Notes: generated by a model from the letters alone, not told the origin. Positions 24,283-36,819 are shown, counted from the first letter of the stretch. The stretch: 64,000 nucleotides of DNA from Cryptomeria japonica (GCF_030272615.1 NC_081414.1:51183136-51247135); one strand, 5' to 3'. Made by a program: numbers and translations.

Positions 24283-25168
24283 ATTTTTCACTTTTTAATA
24301 TCCAAGTGGGACCCACTGGTCGAGCCCACCCACCATTTTTCAATTGGCATATAAAAACATAATACACGACATATTAAAAATTAACATTGGCCTCATTCAA
24401 AAATATTTCCAAAGTTTTTATATAGAAAACTTTATTAAAAAAAAAACAATTTTCATTTTCATTTTCTTATTTGGCAGATGTAATTTTTTTTTTTAAGTTT
24501 GTTTGAAGATTTACGGGGGTAACCCACCGTCGGGATTTCCTCACAAATGGGGAACCCCCACCACCATTGGTATAGTGGCAGTGCCACTGCAGGCACCCAC
24601 TGTCGACAGTGGGTACCGATAGATGTACCGTCCACTATTGGCTTCCCCTTTTTGTAGGGTTGTGGGTCGTGGTGGGGTCTACAGACCCCCCACCCCACAT
24701 TAAACTTTTTTAATTAGTTTTTTTTTTTTAATTTCATTTCGGCTTTTTCAATTTTTTTAATTTTTCAATTTTTAACAAAAAGTCGACAAGGTTTAAAATG
24801 CAGGGTATTTTTTATTTATTTTATTTTCTAACGACACCTAGTCCGTACAATCGTACAGTCGTTGGGCTAAAAAAAATTCAAACTCATATCACTATCATCA
24901 AAATGGGTTGAGTTATATATCAAAATTCTTCTCCTGACCTCCCTGATCACAACCATGGGGTCCGTTTTGTCCCATGGGGCCAAAACCCCCAAAATGCAAA
25001 TCAATGGAAACCCAATCTTGAAACAATTTTTTATAACACCAGATCTGCAACAAACGCCCACAAATCTGCAACCCATAACCCGCAACAAACCTTCATATCT
25101 TTTCTTGTCTTTCATTCTTACATGCATTCATGGATTCAACATCTAGGATTATAACACCATAAAAACCA
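24283..25168. other. Non-coding internal region of the LARD (5' part)
   Basis: Lies between gypsy-1 and the LARD's primer site. It contains A/T runs (24420-24500, 24710-24780) and short inverted GC stretches near 24580-24680. No coding motif. Confidence 0.5.
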
Positions 25169-25169
25169 T

Positions 25170-25184
25170 GTAGCTCTAATACCA
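25170..25184 (-). other. Primer-binding site of the LARD
   Basis: Minus strand TGGTATTAGAGCTAC lies two bases from the LTR end. It differs by one base in the first twelve from the copia-2 site at 35636 (TGGTATCAGAGC), so initiator-Met tRNA priming is likely. Confidence 0.75.
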
Positions 25185-25186
25185 CT

Positions 25187-25911
25187 TGTAAGGAAACTTG
25201 CAACCATCTTTATGATAATTTCCACATAACCCATTTAAGATTTCAATCAAATCAACACATAGAAGCCACATGCAAATAATAGACAACATACCTATGAAAT
25301 TTTGACACAAGATATATCTTGGGAAAACCCTCATGAGGGAAAACCCCAACCTCCAAAATCATCATCCATCATGAATTATCAGCAATGTGTCCATTACAAT
25401 ACAAATATGGAAAGTTTCTAAAACCCAGCCATCAACAAGCACTCCATGTGAACAAGCATGAATCCACGCATCGCATGCCATGCTTCCTCCTTCACAAATG
25501 CTAACCTGGCTAACTGGCCAACCCAAACAACTACCCTTGTGGTTGCTTTTATAAACACAAGCTCCCAAAAAACCACCAAGTGGTATTACATCAAACCATG
25601 TGCCCTAAACCACGTGACAATAAAATATAATATTTTTCCTACCTACCCTTGACCCACATTTAATATTGGGTACTTCATCACAATTACATTCCCCAATATT
25701 AAATAAATACAATATAATAATACCAATGTGTCAATACAACTCATCAAGTGGCTACAAGAATATTTCAAGGGAATCTCTACATGTTGCACATCCATCTAGG
25801 TGCTCCTAGGTGCAACAATACAATATGATTTCATGTCTACCTCACAAAATAATAAAATAATACAACAATGAAACATTATTATGCAAGGTGTACAACACCA
25901 TTTTCCCAACA
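25187..25911 (-). repeat. 5' LTR of the copia-type LARD
   Basis: 725 bases with TG...CA ends, direct repeat of 502-1220. Right flank AAAAA (25912-25916) is the target duplication. Confidence 0.88.
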
Positions 25912-25916
25912 AAAAA

Positions 25917-28466
25917 GGACTGATCCCCCTTGTACTTTAATGCATGAGTGAGAATAGATCAATTCTCATTTTGATGTTCTCTTAATTTAAGTTATGGAAA
26001 GTGACAACTTGATTTCTTTTTGGAGACATAATTTTGTATGCAGATAATGAAGACTTTGTGCTTTTGAATGACGAATGGTTTGAGGCTTTGTATTCATGTA
26101 TGTTCTTTTGGTTAGCATTTACTTTGAAATTTGCAATCAGTTATTTGAATCCTTCTATCTATTATATTATGGATCTATGTGTTTACAAAACTTTGGGTCT
26201 TGATGCATCTACATCATCTAGGAAGGATATATGTCAGTTTTTTGTAGTCGTTTATCATATGTGACAAATGGGTGGACTTTGAGTCACCTATTTGTGTTAT
26301 TATCAACCTTGTTCTTTCCTTTTTTTTGCTTTCATGTTTGCCTTTCCTTATTTTTTGTTAAAAGCATACCCTGTAAAAATCCCAATTATATCATGAGGGA
26401 GTTGTACCTCTAAAGTTCACAAGAAAATTGCTAATTTAATTAGCGATTTCTCCAACTATTTGTTATATATTTGTTTTATTAATAGGGCGCGGAAGGTTTT
26501 GTTTTATCTTTCAAAATGGACAAATATATACACAAACACCATAGAAGTATTGTATTATACCATTTTTCCTTTTCTTCATTTAGGGTTTTATCATCATTTT
26601 CCCTTCTATATTGGATATCATTACTTCAATCCTTCATGAGTAACATATGTTTGCAACTGGGCATTATGAAAATTATAGGCCTTAAAAAGTTCATCAATCA
26701 TCATCTACAGGTAGGTGTAGAAGTTATAGTAGGTCAAATTCTCAAAATCCAACTAGTTATGGTTATGATTGTTGATTTGTGCCTCTTTGTTGTTGATCTC
26801 TTATGGTTATGATAAAAAGTATATTTTTTTATATTAACATAAGGTTGTTGTTTAAGCATGTTAAAGTGTTTGTTTTAGCATCATAAAGAAGTTTAATATT
26901 CAATGTTATTTCAACAATTAAGTAAAATTATTTTTATATTTACAATTGATTTCATATTTCCATATGTAATGGTTTTCTTCATCTCTCAAAAATAGAGGGA
27001 TTATAAGGAAGATATGTTAGGATTAAAGTGTCGTCTATCTTGTAAATCTTATGACATGGTTCCAAAATCCTTGGAAAGTGTTCTAAGACACTTAGGGTGT
27101 ATTGGGAAAATATATTTTGTAATATTTAGTCTCACTATTGAGTGTAATACATTCAAAAGGGTTGATAGATTCCACTAGCAGCAGTAAAGGTGGGATTTGA
27201 ACATAATTATTTAATATTGTTTTCTCGACATGTGGATACCTAGAATAAGACAATTAATGGCATGGGAAAATGACAAATGAGTGACCATTGGGCTTCTCCA
27301 AGTGTGGACTTGGAAGAGGCAACATGTCTCTCTTGGTATTCTATTATTTATTACATTTAATGTAATGTTTATCTTGCAAGATTGGGCCCCAAGTTGGAGG
27401 AAAATTATTGGAACCAAAATCAATCTCCTTTCAAATTTCATGGAGATAATCCAAATTTTTTGGTCATTTGGAAAGAAGATCCTTCTTTCGATACATTTTT
27501 TGGTGGTTTTGGAGCTCTTGTCATTGTATAAATTCAACTCTTTTGATTTAAAATGTACAATGAAATGAAGAACAATATAATGTAGTTAATTTGTAATAAC
27601 AACCTAGACATGTGGGAGGAATAAGGAGGTTGTTTACATGTACAAGTGTACTTCTATGTAGGAGGAAAAGAGGAAAAATGAAAGGGAATGTGTTGTAATC
27701 ACATTTATTTTTTGATAATGCATACTTGGCCTCTCTTTGATGGATTTTATTTCGTCAAGGGTTTCTCTATATAAATAATTTGTTATGTGGGTTTCTTATA
27801 TTGTTGATTTGTGCCTCATTGCTGCTATCTTGTGGTGATGTTATTATTTATTCTTTGATGTTATAAGTTCACATAAGATAGGGTTACTAAGCATGATATG
27901 TAAGATAATTTTTGAGATCATTAAGAAGAAGGATTTTATCTATGTTGAGCATTTGAATCCTACGATTGTGGATCTTCATGGAGTTGGTTATGGTTAACTA
28001 ACCTGAAGCTCTTATTTGATTATATGCATGTTTCCTCTTGTTTCATAGTTTTTTTCCTTTCTTGAGCTAATGTGTAGTGAAAAGGTGTTCATGTTAGATG
28101 GGTATTAACATCTTGGTCACATGGAGGAACATCGGTTATTTGGGCTAAAGATTGGAGTGCTTATATTAGGTTCATGGTTTTAGCCCATGGTTACATGAAT
28201 CACTTGAAAGTAAGCCATTAACCAGTTTGTCAGTTGTGGAGTTGATATGTTTCATAGGTTTTACGCTCTTGGACAACTTGGTTTTCCTGTTGGGTTGTAG
28301 TTTCTCTTATTTTCGAATGTTGGATTTGTAGATTTGTTCTTATTCCATTATACATCTGATATGTTTAATGTGAATGTCTATATGTTTAGGTGAATTTCAG
28401 ATTTAAAGAGGTGATTTTGTAGGTTTTACATGTTAACTAAAATTTGTGGTATGTGCATTTGTAATA
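25917..28466. other. Unassigned AT-rich region
   Basis: No recognisable coding sequence. Bases 26755-26930 weakly match 27800-27960 (GTTGATTTGTGCCTC...), a direct repeat about 1.04 kb apart. At 27015 a TGTTAGGATTAAAG... stretch resembles 31317-31416, and TATATAAATAA occurs near 27769. A decayed LTR element is possible, but I found no primer site or confident duplication. Confidence 0.4.
27015..27125 (+). repeat. Dispersed repeat shared with 31317-31416
   Basis: TGTTAGGATTAA, CATGGTTCCAA, ATCCTTGGAAAGTGTTCTAA and TTAGGGTGTATT occur in the same order and spacing in both places. The TG start and, at 31305-31316, the preceding purine-rich AAGTGGAAGAA suggest an LTR start. Confidence 0.5.
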
Positions 28467-28471
28467 AGACT

Positions 28472-29932
28472 TGTAGTCACATAAATCTGTCCAATTTAAT
28501 TAAATGAATATTTGCTATTTACTTGATTAAAAATCCACTAGACATCAAATAATTAAATTAACATTTAATTAATTCATCTTCAAAACATTCTCCTATTAAT
28601 TAAATAAATTATTCAATTTATTTTAGTTAATTCATTAAACCAAATTCACAATCAATTAAATGAATAAATCCTATTTATTTCATTTAATCCCCTTTCCTCT
28701 TTTAAATAAATTAAATAAAACATTTATTTAAATCATTAAATCCCCCCCACTTGCATTCTCCTAAAAATGCAAGTTGCACCTATTTGTTGAAACAAATGAA
28801 TTTTATTTTAATAAAAATCATATTTTCCCTCACCCACCAAACCCACTTGCAAACCTAATCCACTTCTAGATTCTTTTAACCCCTTCCTAATTAGCCTAAT
28901 CTGTCCCCTAATTATTGTCACATTCCTAAGCAACTCGGAGTCACTTCTCAAAGCCCTCAAAGTCTTTGAAAAGCAATTAAGGCTTGATGTGTTCAATAAT
29001 TTAACCTCTAAAGTCTTCCAAACCACTAATGGCTCTTACATGACCATTTATGGTTAAATCCACTTGCACCCATGGTTAGGGACTTTGACCCCTAACTCAA
29101 CCCTCATGTAACCCATGTGTCTCCTCAAGCATTTATTGCTTTGACCATGGTTATCCTCACTAACTCTTGCACAAGAGTTTATCCATTGGATAAAAACATT
29201 ATTCTTTGAATAATGAATTTATTCACTCTACTCAACCTTAACCCTACCTCTCAAGTTAAACCTCAGGTCATGTCAAGCATTTAATGCTTCTTCCCTCCCC
29301 TCTCAACCCATCTCATGTTGACACTTGTCATCCTAGGATTGGGTTGAAATTCCTCACATAGATCATAAACCATTCAATCCTGACCCTTGTTGAGATTACT
29401 CAATCTCAACCATCCATTGCTCCATTTTTTATATAAATAGAGCCCATTTCTTCATAATCCAGATCCTGAAAACTTGTATGCATTTACATTATAGTCATTT
29501 TTAGAGAGAATTTAGTATAAATCAATCATATACAATCTTTTGATTTAAAATCAACACTAGCTAATTAGATAACCTCTTATTTTAGCTTTTGTTCACACTT
29601 GCATAGCATTAGATTAATCATTTTTCAATCTTGAACCTCCATAAGGCATCCATAGTGCAAAAATTTACTGAGAGCTACACTAATTTGGAACTTGGAGAGG
29701 AGAGGAACAAGGGAGGAAGAGCTACAAGCATGGTGGAAGGCATTTGGAGATGCCTTATTGTATTTGCTTTCATTGTCAAATGCTTTATTATGTTTTTAGT
29801 GTCTCTCTTGGTATGCCTGCTTAGAATAGTCTTTGGTTGATTAACACTAACAACTCATTGTTTCTTGTTGTTTCTCATATGTGTTATACCACCACAAGTT
29901 TTGTCTAAGATCTCCCATTTTACAGAGCATCA
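28472..29932 (+). mobile_element. Solo LTR of the gypsy-1 family
   Basis: Plus strand starts TGTAGTCACATAAATCTGTCC and ends GAGCATCA, flanked by a perfect AGACT duplication (28467-28471, 29933-29937). It aligns with both gypsy-1 LTRs, including the C/G tract (28742-28748) and TATA box, apart from extra sequence near the 3' end. No primer site or internal region follows, so it is the product of LTR-LTR recombination. The frame 29631-29840 resembles frames in the two gypsy-1 LTRs (MNLHK.S...), but this only reflects shared LTR sequence. Confidence 0.88.
29432..29439 (+). promoter_or_regulatory. TATA box of the solo LTR
   Basis: TATAAATA followed by GAGCCC, in the position conserved with the gypsy-1 LTRs. 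Confidence 0.55.
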
Positions 29933-29937
29933 AGACT

Positions 29938-30920
29938 ATATTCAAGGTGTTTTATATGATGACAATTATAGGTTTGCATGGTTTCTTGAAGGGTTCCTAT
30001 TGATATATGGTTACTCCTATGTGGGTTTGTTTGGAAAATCTGATCTAGCCTTGATTTTGGTGTTTGAGTCTTGGAAATCCACATGTTATGTGTGTTTATC
30101 TTTGTTATGCATGATACTAATGTGGGATTGAATCTTTTAGTTATTTTAAATTGGAGCATTGATTATGTATTTCTTCTTTGAGATGTTAAATATGTGGTGA
30201 TCTTGCAAATCATTTGATGAGGATTTGGTTTGGAAACCTTTATTTGTTGTCACTATTATTATATTGGTATGCTAATTGCAATGAGAAAAAGTATTTTTAG
30301 GGGAGTTCTTGATATAGATGTTCATTTGAATCTTAGCAATAGATTATAGTGCATGAGAACCACTGCTCACTTTCAATGGAGTTTTGGTAATGATATTGTT
30401 CATGATGCCATGTATAACTTGGTATAACTTTTAGTGGGAGATTTATGCAGTTCCATAATGTGTTATATATTCTTGGTAAACTTTAATTGCTTGATGTTGT
30501 GTGCTCATATAAATGTTGTTTCCCACTCTTGTTCCACTCAATAGTTGAATGATCTAAGATGTATTCTCCAACTTGTTTTCAAATGCATTATTTATTTTTG
30601 TATCTTGTCTTCTCACGTGAGCTAGTCTTGAATATAATAGTTTTGGGGACTTGTTGAGAAGAAGGCACATGGTTTTATGGATTATTTTTGTTCTCCTTAT
30701 TGGTGGTCTTAAGCTATCAATTGAGTTTTGATGATTTATTTGGTAAGTACATGAAATGATTTGTGGCTTTGAGCATATTCCTTTTATTGTGGTTAGCATG
30801 GTTTTTGTTGCTTGTATTTTGTTGGAGCATGAAAATATGTTGAATATTTAGAAGGTACATGAATGGCTAAGGGATGGTTTTCCTTTATTTGTGATTCCAA
30901 TGGGTGTATTTACAATAAAT
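29938..30920. other. Unassigned AT-rich region
   Basis: About 1 kb between the solo LTR and the TRIM. Only short frames in all directions; no motif recognised. Confidence 0.4.
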
Positions 30921-30925
30921 GATGT

Positions 30926-31299
30926 TGTTGGAATCATCATTGTTGTTACACCAAAAGCTCTAGCTGTCAGTGAAAGGGAGAGGGACCAGAGACAAGGATC
31001 CATGGGCGGGACGAATCCATATCATGAATCCCAAGGAGGTGTTGGCTGACTAGCCAACAATCCCCCCCTCAGCACCGACTGGGATTCCATGAACTTCTTT
31101 TAAGGAGACCACAAGGTGACCTCTTGGGATTCAAACTCGTAATCCAACACTCTGATACCAATTGTTGGAATCACCATTTTTGTTATACCAAAAGCTCGAG
31201 CTATTAGTGAACGGGAGAGCGGCCAGAGACAAGGATCCACGGGAGGCGAGAGGAAGCCATGTCGTGAATCCCAAGGAGGTGTTGATCGACTAGCCAACA
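30926..31299 (-). mobile_element. TRIM (terminal-repeat retrotransposon in miniature)
   Basis: Two short LTRs, 30926-31059 (134 bases) and 31163-31299 (137 bases), begin TGTTGGAATCA and end AGCCAACA on the plus strand. The 103-base interior has, on the minus strand, a primer site TGGTATCAGAGTG two bases after the right LTR and a purine tract GAGGGGGGGAT before the left LTR. The right LTR is thus the 5' one. Flanks GATGT (30921-30925) and AATGT (31300-31304) match at four of five bases. There is no coding capacity, and it must be moved by proteins of another element, probably copia given the primer site. Confidence 0.87.
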
Positions 31300-31304
31300 A
31301 ATGT

Positions 31305-32277
31305 CAAGTGGAAGAATGTTAGGATTAAGGTTCCATCTACCTTTTAAGTCCTATGGCATGGTTCCAACATCCTTGGAAAGTGTTCTAAAGCAATTAGGGT
31401 GTATTTTGAATATACATTTGGCCCCCACTTTAGCAGGAGTATGAGACTAAGAATACTCATGGTAAAGTACAAAGGTCTGCATTGAAAACTTTCATCAAGA
31501 CATCAAAGAGACAAGACACACTAATCCCCTAGGGACTTTAGGATTTTACTACTTTAATATCAAGATAAAAGGGACATCATAAGAAAGAGGAAAGATAGAG
31601 AGAATCATGACTGCTAGCCTAATAAGGTTTTCATTACAAAGAAAAAGGCTCAGTTTGCAAATTAATTTGAGGATCGAAATAGGTCATGGTATGTGCATAA
31701 AGTGAAACATTGAGTGGAGTGTATGCACCCGAGTTAAAGTGATTGTATATGCCTTATTGGGAGTAATTATTTTAAAGTAGCATGCATCCAAAAGACAAGA
31801 ACACTACCACAATGAAATGCCCCTAAGAAAGGACAAATCAAAGGATAATGGTCACAAAACATAAAAACACATAAGGGATCCACCAACTCTGGGGTCAATA
31901 TGCTCTTATGATAAATAATGTATATCATGAATATTTTCATTGCATTTACCTTATCCCCTAAAGGCAGTGGAACCACAAGCACAATGGAAGAAGGGGACAT
32001 GTGTCTTTCAAGTCAACATGGAGGAGACCAAAAGATATCTCAACTCTTTGCATCATCCCCAAGTAGACAACACAAGGGACAACATATAGAAGAATTGAAA
32101 TACAAATAGAATAATGTCACAACAAACTTAGCCTCTTTAATACCTTGCACCAATGGAGTTTCAAGGATCATTTAAAGACAACCCAATATAACACAAAAAC
32201 ACATCACGGGGGAAACACATTGCAAACTTGAGCAAGAGAGGATCTACGACACGAATGAAGATAATCAACCAAATCAT
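31305..32277. other. End region of gypsy-3 and flanking repeat
   Basis: Bases 31317-31416 match the repeat at 27015-27125. On the minus strand CTAAAGTGGGGGCCAAA (31417-31433) directly precedes TGTATATTC, which looks like a purine tract and LTR start. I could not find a matching LTR near 56520. The rest to 32277 shows no RT or integrase motif. Confidence 0.4.
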
Positions 32278-33975
32278 CTACCTCCAAATCTTGTTGAACA
32301 TTTTTTGGGAAGGTGGAAAAGATGCAAGAGGAGCATCTTTGAGAATGTTAAATGAAACTACTTCAAGTTCCAAACAAAAACCATGCTCTAATGATGAGTC
32401 ACTTTGTTTTTCACTAGGAGCTAGGGTTAATACTTTTGAAAAGAGTGAAGATAGATCATTATTAATATCAACAAGATCATGCATATCATCATAATCATTA
32501 GAATCAACATTGTTAGAATGAACAACATCATCATCCATTTCATCATCTAGATTAATAAAAATAGGATCTCTCACATGAAAAGAGCATAAACCATGATTTT
32601 TCTTAAGCAATTTGTATCTTGGTGATTTAGGTTGATCTTTCTCCCTAGGGTTAGGCAAAGGTTGGACAAATGGTGCCAAGTCAAAATTTGGTGTCTTCGA
32701 GGAAGAAATGATTTGAGAAGCAAGTCCACGAGCCTTAGAACATCATCTTCATCAGTGTTCTCTCACACAACAATTTCTTTTAGTTTTAGCTGAAGCTTGT
32801 GAAGATTGAGGATCAATGGATAGAGGTTACTTTTCTTCCTTGAAAGGAGGAGGAATGGGAGAAGCCACATTAGGTTGAGACATAGAAGATGCTAAGAAGT
32901 TTCCTTTGTAAGACGTAGGAGGGAGGACCACAAAAAATATAGGAGGAATAGAAGGTGTGGGAAGGATACCAGCTCCATCATGAGGAGGAAGAGGAATAGG
33001 TCTAGGCTCTCTAGGATTACTCAAAGATAAGATCATTTCATTCTTCCACTTTTTATAAGATATAAAAATGACATAACTTTGAGACTTGAGAGGCTCAATG
33101 TGTTTAGGCCAAAAGTAATCAAGGGTTAAATTTCCATGCTTTGTTATGGGTTGATACATGATATAATTAATTGTTATGATAATGTCGTTATGAGGGAATT
33201 TTAGACATTTATGAATAGTAGAAAGGATTTCTTTCATGGAAGAGAGCCAAGAACATCCCAACTTCACACAAAATTCATCCGATATAGGAATGATAATAAA
33301 AGTCACATATAAGCACTTAGTACCAACCTTAATAAGAAGAGTAATAGAGTCAATAGTAGGGCAAGAGAAACCATCATACACCTTGACCATAACATCAATT
33401 TTATCATATGTTACTCGATGCAATTGTAAATTGTAAAAATATTCTTTAGTGGTCACATTCACCATACACATTGGATCAATGGACACTCCTCATTAGATTT
33501 TGTCTTTGATATTCGTAGTGCTATATAATGGGCCATCATATGCAACAATAGTCTCACTAGGATGAAAGGTAATGCATAGGTCCTTAGGAGGTGTAGGTTT
33601 GTCAACAAGATTCATGACATTGTTAGACTCAACACCAAGATCATCAAGAGAAAAGGCAAGAGACTTAGATTCAACCACATTAGTAGAATGGAAAGGCAAA
33701 GGATTGGTGAAGATTTGGTGATTTTGATTACGAGGAGCTACGGATTTATTTCCTTTTTCATTCACACCAGCTATGAATATGGTATTATTATCAATGTTTG
33801 AATATTACTCCTTAAAGTATAACACTTCTTACTATCATGACTGGGTTGACAGTGATATTGGCAAAAGGCTTTGGGATCATGGAAAGATGGCAAAGGTTTG
33901 GAGGTATCAAGTGGCTTGATGGAAGTTTCAACATATTATCATTTATCAATATCAACTAGTTCCTTCAAGTAACCT
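32278..33975 (-). pseudogene. Gypsy-3 gag end, protease-like region and linker
   Basis: Near 33900-33830 the minus strand reads FCQYHCQPSHDSKKCYTL, the Cys/His motif at the end of many plant gypsy gags. A linker follows (33765-33493), then 33486-32827 with DVMVKVYDGFSC, TLLIKVGTKCLYVTFIIIPI and YNxx-type C-terminal segments that resemble the protease C-terminal half. The catalytic Asp motif is not visible. Segment 32679-32278 is acidic (DDEMDDDVV) and resembles the linker before RT. Stops separate all pieces. It probably belonged to a gag-protease polyprotein. Confidence 0.62.
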
Positions 33976-33976
33976 A

Positions 33977-33978
<2 letters not shown>

Positions 33979-34035
<57 letters not shown>
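33979..34035 (+). repeat. (GA)n microsatellite
   Basis: Uninterrupted GA dinucleotides, about 28 units, at the edge between the gypsy-3 coding relic and DNA leading to the copia-2 insertion site. Confidence 0.97.
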
Positions 34036-34036
<1 letters not shown>

Positions 34037-34381
34037 ATCATCAAGGTGATAATATGTCATTTGTCTTGTATCTTGCTAATTGAGAAGAGAAAATGATTCT
34101 TACTTGATTGCTTATTTTTGTCATTTCTACTACTATAGTTGGAATTTAAATTATGAAAAAGCAAAATTGATATAATTAGTTTGATTGTAGTTTTTACTGG
34201 ACTTATTTTAATAGTGTTGCTTGTAGATTTAGCTTCTATGTTAAAAAATAAAAAATTCCAAGTGTTTGTATCTTATTTCCAATCAACATTATGTTCAATT
34301 TGTTTCTTATTTGCATATTTTAGTAACTAATGATGGAGTACCCTTTACATAAGTGGGAGAGAGTGTTAGTGTACATACATA
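34036..34381. other. Unassigned DNA left of copia-2
   Basis: AT-rich, no coding motif. Bases 34382-34386 (TCTTA) are the left target duplication of copia-2. Confidence 0.45.
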
Positions 34382-34386
34382 TCTTA

Positions 34387-35633
34387 TGTTGGCCATTTGG
34401 AGGAGTTGATTATGTGATGCATTGATGTGTTGTCATTGATGTCAACACTAGTTGTTTGGATGCTTTATTGGCACCCTTCTGGTCCCGTTAGGTTGAGTGG
34501 TTTCTATTTGGTTTGAATCTGGCATGATCCGGTATGCTCCAGTATGATTTGATTATAGAATTGGCTTATTCATGATACTCATGTTCAAATTCAGTCAGTT
34601 GGTTTTGGTCTGGTGATCGGATGCTCTCATGTTTACTTGGAAGCTTGGCTTGTGATTCCAGCGAGGGTTTCACCGGCAAAGATTTTGATGAAGATCTTTA
34701 ATGATATGCATAAGTGGTGTTGGTGCAACTTATGGTGGAGATTCAGGATGTTGATGGTGATCATGTTCGAGACTTGACAGATGGAGATCATTGCTTTAGC
34801 GCATGGACCTATATTGGGTCTCAATTGATCTATGTTATCGACCAACTTAATGTAACGTGTGGATTGGACCTCTCAATGTGTTTTCGGGATGTCTTATGTG
34901 TTGGATATTGTTTGTTTGGTCTTAGGCCAACATGTTTTGTAATTATTTAATTGGTTTATTGTCTGGTAGTCGACCTGATTATTTATGGTCGAGGGTTTGT
35001 ATATATATGATGTAAGATCTCATTGTAGATCAACAGAGGATATGGGAATTAGGATATAGGAATGGGATATGGATGTGTAATGTGTGAATAATGTAATAAC
35101 ATTTAGGCAAAGGATTTGGTCGATTATTGGAGATTGAATTGGGTTTATGTAAGAGGATTTTGTCCTCCGGTATTGAGCTGAATCGGAACTGTACTCAAGC
35201 ATAGGAGATGTTATCTTTGCAGTTCATTCCTTCTTCTGGATTGTAGTCTGGATTTCTATGTAATCAGTGAGACTCCTTTTGTGATGAGCAGTGCACTCTA
35301 GGTTGTTGGCCTTCTTGCAAGTGCAGGCCCCTCAATTGTAATTCACATACTATAGGAGTACTATCTGACTGTGGGTAGGCTTCCCATAGTGGTTTTTTCC
35401 TTTATCGGGTTTTACACGTATAAATATTGGTGTCATGTGGATGGTATTTATTCTCTGATTATTGTTTATGCTTAATTGGTTTAACTATTATTTCGATATT
35501 TGGTTTAAGAATTCTGGTATTAATGTTTTGGGTTCTGATATTAAAGTTTTAATTGCTAAATGTTCTGGTAATTTGTGACAATTGATTTAGCCCCCCCTCT
35601 CAGATGTCTTCTAGTTATTTGAACTATCTAACA
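34387..35633 (+). repeat. 5' LTR of copia-2
   Basis: Starts TGTTGGCC and ends TATCTAACA. It has a TATATATAT stretch at 35000-35008 (probable TATA box) and a C tract (35591-35597) near the end. The part GAGCAGTGCACTCTAGG...CAGGCCCCT (35290-35333) is shared with the copia-3 LTR. Confidence 0.92.
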
Positions 35634-35635
35634 AT

Positions 35636-35648
35636 TGGTATCAGAGCT
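35636..35648 (+). other. Primer-binding site of copia-2
   Basis: TGGTATCAGAGCT, the classic plant copia site complementary to the 3' end of initiator-Met tRNA, two bases after the LTR. Confidence 0.9.
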
Positions 35649-35691
35649 TTGGTCCTCTCTGTAGAAAGCTTAATCACTTGAGAAAGATCCT

Positions 35692-36815
35692 ATGGCGACT
35701 AACAGCTCAAGTTCATCTAGTTCATTTGGACTTATCTTTCGGAGAGATATTCCTAGGCTTGATGGAACAAATTACACAGTATGGAATATTTGGATGGAGA
35801 CTCATCTGAGATGTCTTGGCAAGGATATTTGGGAGATCACACAGAATCATGTTACACCTCATAATCTGGTATCTAGCAATCCTCCTCTGGAAAACCTGGA
35901 TAAGGAGCTTGAGAATGATTGTAGAGCAAGAGAAGCCCTCTTGTGTGCACTTTCTGATCAGCAAATAATGGAATTGACTGACAAATCATTTTGAAAAGCT
36001 ATATGGGATAAGTTGGAGACTCTTAATGAAGGTGACCCTACAATGAAGATTTCTAAACTTGATGGTTACCAGGTGAGATATGAAAACCTGAAAATGGAAG
36101 AAGATGAAAAGATTATTACATTCATGGAAAGGGTAAATGAGATTCTTATGGGAATTCAATGTTGTGGTGGAACTCTGAGTGAAGATGAAATTGTTTCTAA
36201 AGTTTTCAAAGCCCTACCACCAACTTACAAGATGAAGGCTACTATTATTAATGAGTTGAGAATAAAGGATAATACATATGTCAACAGAGATACCTTGGTT
36301 GGGAAATTATCTGCTTTTGAGCTTCAAGAATTTGGACCTTCTGGAGTTGTGAAGACTGAACCTATTTTTCATGCATCTGCATCAGCAACCGGTAAGCAAG
36401 ATTGGAAAGATTTATATGCAAAGGAATTGGATGATATGAAGAGAGAAGATGATGAGTTTGAGCAACTTGAAGCACTGTTTTCTAGAAGAGTACCTAAAGG
36501 ACCGGTAGGAAGTAAGTATGAAGGAAAAGCAACTTTTAAATGTTTTTCATGTAATAAGATTGGTCATTTTGCATCTAGATGTCCTGAAAGGAATTCAAGA
36601 TTTGAAGAAAGAGTAGAAGATCTTTTAAGCCTAACCTTGGTTATCAGAGCAAGTATAAGTACAAGAAAAATAGAGACAAATCATGCTACATAGAGGATGA
36701 GGAAGGCATTACTGATTTTGATGATGAACCAACAAAAGACTCTGCTAGTGGTTCTGACAATGGAAAGGAATGGGTGTTCCTGGCTATCAAGGAAGATGTT
36801 CCAGCACTGGAAAAA
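35692..36815 (+). pseudogene. Copia-2 gag
   Basis: Starts ATG at 35692, 44 bases after the primer site. N-terminal LDGTNYTVWNIWMETHLR is the typical copia gag entry. An ALPPTYKMKATIINELR segment follows, then a CCHC zinc knuckle CFSCNKIGHFASRC (36541-36582), which packages element RNA. A TGA interrupts at 35992. A frameshift near 36620 puts the next segment (SFKPNLGYQ..., to about 36815) in another frame, and a second shift returns to the original frame. Confidence 0.9.
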
Positions 36816-36819
36816 AAAT

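Larger units (their letters stand above)
502..25911 (-). mobile_element. Copia-type LARD-like LTR element, interrupted by gypsy-1
   Basis: Two direct LTRs (502-1220 and 25187-25911) begin TGTTGGGAAAATGG and end CTTTCCTTACA on the minus strand. They are flanked by AAAAA on both sides (497-501 and 25912-25916). On the minus strand a primer-binding site (TGGTATTAGAGC, near the initiator-Met complement used by plant copia elements) follows the right LTR, and a purine tract (AAGTGGGAGAA) precedes the left LTR. The right LTR is therefore the 5' one. After removing nested gypsy-1 (4446-24277) about 4.1 kb of internal sequence remains, with no gag, protease, integrase or RT that I can recognise. That fits a large retrotransposon derivative (LARD) rather than an autonomous copia. 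The LTRs differ by roughly 8% over the first 180 bases by eye, so it is old. Confidence 0.85.

Noticed and set aside
26034-26812. Short plus-strand frames as host gene exons
   Set aside because: Hydrophobic low-complexity translations, no domain, no supporting splice pattern found.
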